64,000 nucleotides of DNA, taken from positions 7,008,501 through 7,072,500 of the forward strand of contig NC_059548.1 of assembly GCF_905220415.1 (NCBI RefSeq). The letters run 5' to 3'. Source of the DNA: Colias croceus (Eukaryota > Arthropoda > Insecta > Lepidoptera > Pieridae). Of the stretch, positions 56,770 through 64,000 are shown one piece after another. Below the pieces are notes generated by a model, which saw only the letters and a program-made list of their open reading frames with translations, searched no databases and was not told where the DNA came from. How positions within the stretch are numbered: position 1 is the first letter of the stretch; each line of letters opens with the position of its first letter. The position numbers and the translations under genes are program-made.

Positions 56770-57290
56770 CAAATATAATTCAGCTGCTTTAATTTCGTTG
56801 ACTTATTTAACCTTTGCAGACGTGCAATTTCCTCTGATTTTCACCGGCTAACTGTCCTTTGACCTTCACAAGGTGAAAATAGAGTTGTATTGACAGTATT
56901 ACCGATTCGAAAAATTATCGATTAAATAAAAAAGTACTAGAAATCTAAATACATAAGTAGTGAAATTATTCAAATCAAGTTTGAATTTGAAAACCTAAAA
57001 AATGTATATTATTACTAGGTGAATTGTATTTGCAATACATATATTGTCGTTTGCCCTACTATTTTCATCTGTGAGTTTCCATCATGTAATAATGACATAC
57101 CGACACAATTGACAGTGACCACAACAGTGACAAGCACGAAAATTACAAATTTGATCTGTGAATTTGATGATTCAAAACAATGCGAACATGAAAATGCGAA
57201 TGAATTTCACTATTCTGTGATTTTGTTTACGTTTCATTACACTTATTTCAAATTTAAAATAGTGTATTTAAGCCGAGGACATTTTTTATA
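56770..57290. promoter_or_regulatory. Divergent promoter region of enolase and PRKRIP1
   Basis: The non-coding enolase exon ends at a donor (ggtaagtacc) at 56769-56768, minus strand. The PRKRIP1 ATG is at 57291. Fewer than 520 bases separate the two transcription units, so both probably share a bidirectional promoter. No TATA box is obvious, as is common for housekeeping genes. Confidence 0.5.
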
Positions 57291-57980
57291 ATGAGTGAAA
57301 AAGAAAATGATAAAGAAGAAAAGAAACCTATTATCATAAAAGATGCAACAGACTTACAACGATTGCGGCTAGAAAAATTAATGAAAAATCCGGTGAAAAC
57401 AAAAACATAATACCTATTGCTTTGATATAAATAAAACCATATATATCTTATATTAATAATTATCTCTTTCATAGGAAAAGCCAGTTTTGATCCCTGAGAG
57501 GCGAAAAGAAAAGACGCTACCTCCACCACCAGATTTTGTCCGAAATGTAATGGGCTCGAGTGCTGGTGCCGGTTCCGGAGAGTTTCATGTCTATAGGCAT
57601 CTTAGAAGAAAAGAATATGCAAGACAAAAATGTATTCAAGAAAAAAGTGAACAGGTAAATAAATATTAATTTTAAAATTATATTGATTTGTGTATGATAT
57701 GAATAGATTTGTATCATAATGGCTGATGCTATTTATTTTATAGGAAAAGTTAGATGAAGAATATCAGAGAAAATTAGAAGAAAACAAACGGAAAGCTGAA
57801 GAAAAGACAGCGAAAAAAAGAGCAAAGCGATTAAAAAAGAAACAGAAAGCTAAAATTAAAGCAAAGATACCTAAAACAAACACAACTGAAACTAAGACTT
57901 CACAATCTGAGAGTGAATCAGATGATGATGATGCTGAACATTCAGAATCAACAGCTGAAAAAGATGAAGTTCAATCCTAA
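57291..57980 (+). CDS. PRKRIP1: PRKRIP1 (PRKR-interacting protein 1, spliceosomal) homologue
   Basis: Exons 57291-57392, 57475-57654, 57744-57980; all phase 0; 519 nt, 172 aa. Seen: an acidic/basic N-terminus with LQRLRLEKLMKNP, then the highly conserved core KPVLIPERRKEKTLPPPPDF followed by VRNVMGSSAGAGSGEFHVYR and HLRRKEYARQKC, a long Lys/Glu helix (EKLDEEYQRKLEENKRKAEE), a basic KKRAKRLKKKQKAKIKAK tract, and a Ser/Asp/Glu-rich tail. Known role: a nuclear double-stranded-RNA-binding protein, reported as an inhibitor of PKR in vertebrates and present in catalytic spliceosomes, where its helix bridges U2 and the intron-binding core. It starts divergently from enolase and converges on Rpn1. 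Confidence 0.95.
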
Positions 57981-58022
57981 TTGTATTGCAACTGTTTATA
58001 TTTATGTGAAAATTTTTATGAA

Positions 58023-58028
58023 AATAAA
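58023..58028 (+). terminator. PRKRIP1 polyA signal
   Basis: AATAAA 43 bases after the stop codon, ending six bases before the long hairpin at 58034. Confidence 0.6.
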
Positions 58029-58033
58029 GAATA

Positions 58034-58202
58034 AGAGCTAGTGCGCAAGAGCAACTTTTGTCTCCGCAACTATTTTGTCTCTCCCATCAACTCTATGGGC
58101 TAGTAAGAAAGTGCGCGCACGTAGCGACGCAACTCCCCATAGAGTTGATGGGAGAGACAAAATAGTTGCGGAGACAAAAGTTGCTCTTCCGCGCTAGCTC
58201 TT
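58034..58202. repeat. Long near-perfect inverted repeat at the PRKRIP1 3' end
   Basis: Arms of about 66 bp (58034-58099 and 58135-58202) are almost exactly inverted, for example caacttttgtctccgcaact / agttgcggagacaaaagttg, around a GC-rich loop. It is a MITE by form. Its place right after the polyA signal, between two convergent genes, could help end transcription (inference). Confidence 0.85.
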
Positions 58203-58410
58203 GACAGCATATTCTTTTGTTTATTTTACAATATTGTTATAATTGACCCCTTCAACTTAAGACTAGGCTGCAATTTCATCACTTTAAAATGTTTTCTTTC
58301 TTACATGGTTAATTATTAATACAATCACCTTGTCCTCTGTTTCTTGACACAAACTGCTCTACAACTTACATGTGTTGTTTGTATAATTGAACTTTAATGA
58401 TCAGAAATGA

Positions 58411-58416
58411 TTTATT
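58411..58416 (-). terminator. Rpn1 polyA signal
   Basis: AATAAA on the minus strand, about 140 bases past the Rpn1 stop codon. Confidence 0.45.
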
Positions 58417-58554
58417 CATATTCATTTTTCAAAATAATTCAAATGCTAAGATAAACAAATAGGTTAAAAAAAAAACTATTTTAGAATTATTTTTTACTAT
58501 CAAAGAAAGAACATATTAATCATATTTAGGTATAATAATAATTAAAACTATTCT

Positions 58555-61500
58555 CTACTGCACTGCAGCCATGATGCTGTCTTCATTCTTCTTGAGGATA
58601 ACAAAGCCCTCCATGACGGGAGACAGTGGTATGTACTCATCGGTCGCTAACTCCGCACGTTCACCAAAGGAAAGCAATACTGGTGTAGTGTGAGTGTGCG
58701 AGCCCGCAATCGTCTTTGGCGTACCGGCCTTACCGATCACATCTACTGCCTAGAAATTATAAAAATATTTAGTAACTGATTCCACTTTCTGATAGCATTT
58801 TTGACAATCATGACTTATTTTTTCATATATTAAAAAGATATATCCAGAAGTTGTGAAACAATAAACATTCATTTTAAAACACATTTTATATTGTATAGTG
58901 ATTTCTTTTATTAAATAATAAGATATTATAAAAAATTTGCTTGCAACATATTTATATTTTATAATATTTGCTTTTCTGGCAATATTGGGGATTTTAATGA
59001 TATTATGCACAAGTTACACTGTTTATTTTATATTACCTGTCCAACACGCACGCTCACATTCAAGGGTTGAAGGTTTTCGTCGAGTGTGACCAACCAACGG
59101 GGTTGCATCGCCGTTGCCAAAACATACAGCAAGTAGTGAGATTTTCCGAGGATGACTGTTAAAAAGAAACAATTATAAAAAATTGGAATATGTGATAGAG
59201 AGGCTATATTGTACACAATCACAAATAGGAAAACACAACACACATTTTACAAACAACATGACATGCACAATTAACGGCCTTAGGCTACTAAAACAGCTAT
59301 TCTAGGCTTATATTTCTAGGCTATATCATGGTTTATACAATTAAAAAAACCATAATGAAATCATTTGATTCAACAATTCAAGAATACGAGATTGAAATCG
59401 TTTGATTTGTTCATTAGAGAAAGATAAGTAAAAACATCATCATTTAGCAGCTAACTAAAATTAGCTAAAACAGTATGTACATTGTACAAGTTGACTTATA
59501 CTTTTTGATATTAGAGCCGGCAAAAGAGCTGGTGGTACACGTGGCTACGTGCGCGCGCAGCATGGTTGCGAGTGGGTTGGGTTGGCTCTATATGTACTCA
59601 CTATTCTTGCAGTCGAGGAAGGCGGTGAGCACCACGAGCAGGCCGGCGAGCGCGGGCTGGTTGACGAGCCGGCGGTCCGCGTGCGCCGGGCACAGCGTCA
59701 CCGTGCCCTTGCCCGCGTGGCACAGCCCCTGCGCGAGCCGCACCATGAACAGGTGCACCGGCGACTTGCTGTGGTACAGGGCGAGCGCGCGCAGCATTGT
59801 TGCCAGTCTGTTAGGTTGTTTAGAGTAGTTTATAAATTATTTTTCGATTAGAAAAATCACCTACGAGTAGAATGTTTCGTTTACATAGGATGGACAACAC
59901 GTTCATTATTATGATTTTGGTATCTTTGAATCTTGCTAAAGAAGTTTCACTTCTGACACGTGTGTTCGGCACACACGCTCTTTTAAATTATTATGCAGTT
60001 TCTCAATTCCCGTGTTACGTGTAGCATTCAGAAACCCAGTCATAAACTACATATATATCCCGTTACGTGTCCGGCGCACAGCCGGCACCGATCCCGATAG
60101 TGTCAAGGGAGTTCACGAAATCTAGCTTTTTTATGACTACCGAGTTTGAAAATTTTATTTACCCTATTGTTCTATAATTATATGCCATGTATGATATATT
60201 TTTGGAAAGAGGAAGAAACTAGTTATAGCATAAAAATGTAATCATGACGATATATTTTTTCTATAAAATTATAAAAAATTGATTTTCTTTTGTTTTAATT
60301 TTAATTGCTTACACACTAACACTTACATGATAATGCTGAGTCATCAAATGATCATATTCACGTTTTCATATCACTACACGATTGCCAAATACATTCACTT
60401 ATATTTTCACACATTTAACACAACGTATTTCACTATGAATAATAACAAATCTCCATTATTCACAAACAAGAAAAAAAGCGCCATTTTGCGTCTTCCGCAC
60501 TGAAAAGTTGAGACACTTTTTCACTGAGTATTCTTCAAATATCCCTAAAACCAATATCATAAACGTATTCTACGTAAAATTTCCAGTAATATACGTCTCA
60601 ATTATCACTCATCTAATTATTCCTCTCGGCATAATTCACAATCCAAATATTCGTTGAACAAGAGAAATGTCACAAACTATGGCCGATGACGCAACTCAAT
60701 CAATGATTCACTTTTTTTTTTTATTTTGTGGTTTTGGTCTCTATTGCCTGTCTCGGAGTCGTGTCGATTCGAATTATAAATGTTTAAGGCATAGAGAAAT
60801 ATTTTTTATACTGGAAACATTCACTTGTAAGAACTACAGGTGACCTTCAAAGTCATTGGCCGCGTTATGAACAGCCGTTGTACGCAGGACGCTACAGTAC
60901 CATTTTGAGTTATGAGTAACCGTCTGTACATAGGACGCGTCACGGGATATTACTACGCCGGCGCAGTCAAATAAAAACCCGCATAGTTCCCGTTCCCGTG
61001 GGATTTCCGGGATAAAAAGTAGCGTTCCCGTGGGATTTCCGGGATAAAAATTAGCCTATGTCCTTTCCCGGGTATCAAAATATCTCCATACCAAATTTCA
61101 TAAAATAGGGTTCAGTAGTTTAGGCGTGATTGAGTAACAGACAGACAGACAGAGTTACTTTCGCATTTATAATATTAGTATGGAATATGGATTTAAAAAC
61201 AAATGTTCTATGTTTATTGAAAAATTCACCAAAACGATACAAACCTCGCATTATTAGTACCAGCGCCAACCAGTCCCATAGCGAAGATCGCGTTATATGC
61301 CACGTCATTGTCGGAGTCGTGCGAGTACTTGTTGAGCACGTCGATGACCGCCAGCTGCGGGTTGGACACGGAGCAGAGCGCGATCGCGAGCGGCACCGCG
61401 CGCCGCACCGCCGGCTCGCCGTAACGACCCTGCGGACATAACACCCTTGTTGTTATGATGTCCTAGTAACTAGGCAAACCACTCTCAACACATTTTAAAA

Positions 61501-63677
61501 TACCACATCTATACTACTTTGTGTTTTTCATAAATTACTAATTGATAGCGTCACTTTGTACGTAAATTACGTACGTTCTGTAAACATTGCGTTTGCATGA
61601 TTTAACAACAAGATTACACGTTCTGAGTTCTATAAGAAGCTTTATTATAACATGAAATAGAATGTCTTCGATACAAATTCTTACTCATGTAAATATAATT
61701 TTTACAGAAAATAGGCGCTTGACGTCAATTCCAGGAAACACACCTGATATTAATTTATACTATCTATAATTACAAAATTGTCACTATATTGAGCTAACTT
61801 AAACATTTCCTATAGTTTTTGTTTTACAGTTCGTCATGTCATATCATTATTTCCCAATCAGCTATTTATTATGTGTAATCACAAAATCTCACCAGTTGTC
61901 CAAATATCCTGGTGCACATCTCGGCACCGGTTTCCTCAGCAAACGCGATGACAGCAACACCGAGTGTGGCCACTGCTTGTACTGACGACAGCTCCTTGTT
62001 CGCCTCGCGTTCCTTGTCCTTTTCCTTGCTCTTGCTGTCTTTTGATGATTTGCCTGTTAATAAAATAAATAAAATATTTAGAATTATTTATTACTTAGAT
62101 TTCTTTCTGATATTGGTTTAAAAAAAACAAGGAACGAAACTTACGATTCAAATTACGGAAGTAATTGTTAATTGTATCGATGTTGATGGAATATAGGCAA
62201 TAAACAGGAACATTTTTAATAGTACAAATTTATATTTTTTGTTCACATTTAAAAACATTCGAAATTTTCTTACTTTTGCCCTTGTCGTCTTTGGAACTGC
62301 CCGCTGATCCACTGCTGCTACTGCCGCTACCGCTGGCACTGCTGCTCTCTTTGTTCTCTTTCTTATCTGGCTTCTTGAAAGCTGTATCTTCAGACGAAGA
62401 TTGTTCATTCTATATGACAATATAAAAAATATATATAATGAGTATTTTAAATATTTGCACACTATTTATCATTAATGAGGGTAAAACAAATACATTTATT
62501 TTGGTAATGTAATTTCTTTATCATCTATAACGCAGATATTTAATACAAAGTCAATAAGAAACAACTTTGCAACATCCCTGTACAACAGTCAGAGTCGTAA
62601 TAACTAGAAAGTACAGGGTCAAAAACAAAATTATTTACAGCACTTTATTCAGAACAACTACTATATTCGCGATAAATCTTCACCCATAGTACAAGAACTT
62701 CAACTCACATCAGTATCATAGTGCTTGGAGCAAATGTGCAACATCTGTTGTACGACGAGCACGTCGCCGGTGCCCGCGTACGCGCACATTGAGAGCGTGG
62801 TCTGGCAGAGCGACTGGTGCGGCTCTGGAAGCACTTCGAGCGCCGCCATTGTAGCCTCCGTGCGCTCTTTGCAACCTGTAGAGAGTATATAAATGTAGTT
62901 GGAGGAGCAATAAATATGCCAGGAAGACATTTTAATTGTCTCAATTCATAAGCATGCAAGTATGGCAATATAAAGTAAATAATAAAAAATTTCACAAAAT
63001 GGCTAATTTAATAAGAATTATTGAAAAAAATTTTTTACTGCTATAAAAAGTGTTTTGTATAAAATATATATAAACTTACCTAAGAAACACAATCCAAGAC
63101 CCAAATGTAAGAATCGTGCGTATGTGGAAGAATGTAAGTCTTTGTTATCATCAAACAAACGCTGAATGATTGCGCATGTTACCTATTCGAAAAAAAATAA
63201 TAATATTAGTTTCACATACAGGAACTAGGAAGTATAGTAGTAATATAGTAGTAGTAGTATTTCTAATCAAATAAATTAAAAATATCATGTCATCTAGATC
63301 TTACATGTTCATTTTTCAATACATCTTTTATTGTACAATTGAAATAACATTAACACCAATGGACACGAAAGACACACAAGTAAGATTACTATTTAAGAAT
63401 GTAAACCGAATTCTTCACTTGCATCTATAATAACTGCAGGGGCAGTATTTGTGACAATACGTCATCTTGTTGCGTGTCCGTGTACGCGATACCCAAACAC
63501 ATCTATATTACACAAGCCAAGCACTCACATCGCCATTACAAGAGCCAACAGCAATGAGTCCGCAGGCGAGTGCGGCGAGCGCGCAGATCTCTGGCGGCGC
63601 GGCCGTGTCGCTCAATACTGGCAATAAGTGAGACAACACGTCCTCGCGCTGCGTGCCCGCATATGCGATACCGAGAC
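58555..63677 (-). CDS. Rpn1: 26S proteasome regulatory subunit Rpn1/PSMD2, C-terminal half
   Basis: Coding exons in the window, minus strand: 63677-63529, 63182-63080, 62875-62709, 62409-62274, 62053-61893, 61429-61245, 59807-59602, 59155-59037, 58749-58555. Phases agree throughout; 1421 nt, 472 aa plus stop. The 5' half is beyond the right edge. Seen: PC (proteasome/cyclosome) repeats with Gly-Leu-Gly signatures (GLGIAYAGTQREDVLSHLLP, LHLGLGLCFLG, VAYNAIFAMGLVGAGTNNAR), a Ser-rich insert (KESSSASGSGSSSSGSAGSS) with a Lys/Glu tail where Rpn1 has its acidic loop, and the family C-terminus (KTIAGSHTHTTPVLLSFGER, AELATDEYIPLSPVMEGFVI). Known role: base subunit of the 19S particle; docks ubiquitin receptors and shuttle factors beside the Rpt ATPase ring. 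The intron 59808-61244 carries repeat DNA. Exons 61245-61429, 59602-59807 and 63529-63677 are strongly GC-rich. Confidence 0.95.
59808..61244. other. Rpn1 intron with repeat insertions
   Basis: It contains a copy of the gaagtttcacttctgacac repeat (59930-59982, also at 26170-26217), a block with gtccggcgcacagccggcac, an AT-rich middle with nothing recognisable, and an RTE-like tail at 60970-61182. Confidence 0.55.
60970..61182 (+). repeat. RTE-like tail with internal duplication
   Basis: The core cgttcccgtgggatttccgg gataaaa occurs twice in direct tandem (about 60990-61018 and 61023-61051). The rest ends gttactttcgcatttataat attagta, preceded by an (acag)n run. The duplication is unique among the copies here. 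Confidence 0.75.
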
Positions 63678-63827
63678 CTGTATTGATGAAATTAAACTTC
63701 ATTAAAAATAGGTTAATTATAATTTATTTTAAAAGTTGTATCTATAAAAAATATTTTTAAGAAAATGTGGATAATCAAAATGTAAGAATAAAAGCAGACT
63801 TATTAATAGGTAATTGAGTCTACTGTA

Positions 63828-64000
63828 TCTATACTAATATTATAAAGAGGAAAGGTTTGTATGTATGTGTGTATGTATGGTTTTCACGCATAAACTACTG
63901 AACTGATTATAATGAAATTTAGCACACATATAGAGGGTAACTTGGATTAACACATAGGATAGGTTTTATCCCGGAAATCCCACGGGAACGGGAACTATGC
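63828..64000 (-). repeat. RTE/SINE-like tail, reverse orientation, cut by the window edge
   Basis: On the minus strand it reads gcatagttcccgttcccgtg, gggatttccgggataaaacc, then ggttcagtagtttatgcgtg-like sequence to a tataatattagtat end. It contains a gtatgtatgtgtgtatg simple repeat. Confidence 0.8.

Noticed and set aside
59475..59851. + strand ORFs over the Rpn1 exon 59602-59807
   Set aside because: They are antisense to a phase-consistent, family-matching proteasome exon.
1..64000. A multi-gene novel system (defence island or biosynthetic cluster)
   Set aside because: The host genes are scattered housekeeping functions on both strands with transposons between them; I see no functional cluster.

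Overview
This is a window of an insect nuclear genome, almost certainly a moth or butterfly (Lepidoptera). The evidence is spliced genes with GT-AG introns, an AT-rich background, animal housekeeping proteins, and repeat families typical of lepidopteran genomes (the short tail containing gggatttccgggataaa, LINE 3' ends, many MITEs). No tRNA, rRNA or CRISPR is visible. I built the gene models by hand, matching splice sites and codon phase. For every complete gene the exon lengths sum to a whole number of codons.

Layout. (1) 1-28561, + strand: the 3' part of the autophagy kinase Atg1/ULK, 16 exons, with the glycine-loop exon off the left edge. Its roughly 10-kb first intron holds a complete antisense gene for a leucine-rich-repeat membrane protein (7864-10147). 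Its other introns carry many DNA transposons and hairpin MITEs. (2) 30337-33054, - strand: complete THO-complex subunit 5. (3) 33565-35589: an internally deleted LTR retrotransposon with nearly identical LTRs. (4) 36200-39535, - strand: a LINE with a long uninterrupted endonuclease/reverse-transcriptase ORF. (5) 40625-42467, + strand: a five-exon gene for a periplasmic-binding-protein-like (PhnD/Phosphonate-bd type) protein. (6) 44556-48815, - strand: the two-exon Kgd4 (MRPS36) gene, whose intron contains a second LINE with an intact ORF, followed by an unexplained exon-like ORF. (7) 49204-52054: a stack of DNA transposons, some nested. (8) 52598-56480, - strand: complete enolase, with a transposon in one intron. 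It is divergent from (9) PRKRIP1 (57291-57980, + strand). (10) 58555-63677, - strand: the C-terminal half of proteasome subunit Rpn1/PSMD2, running off the right edge.

The host genes are mostly unrelated housekeeping functions: autophagy initiation, mRNA export, the 2-oxoglutarate dehydrogenase complex, glycolysis, splicing and the proteasome. They do not form an operon-like system. The least ordinary host gene is the PhnD-like protein. The richest structure is in the transposable elements: a hAT-like element with perfect 20-bp TIRs and an 8-bp target duplication, three TTA/TAA-target elements, two 'Russian doll' nestings, and two same-orientation copies of one TA-target transposon about 11 kb apart.
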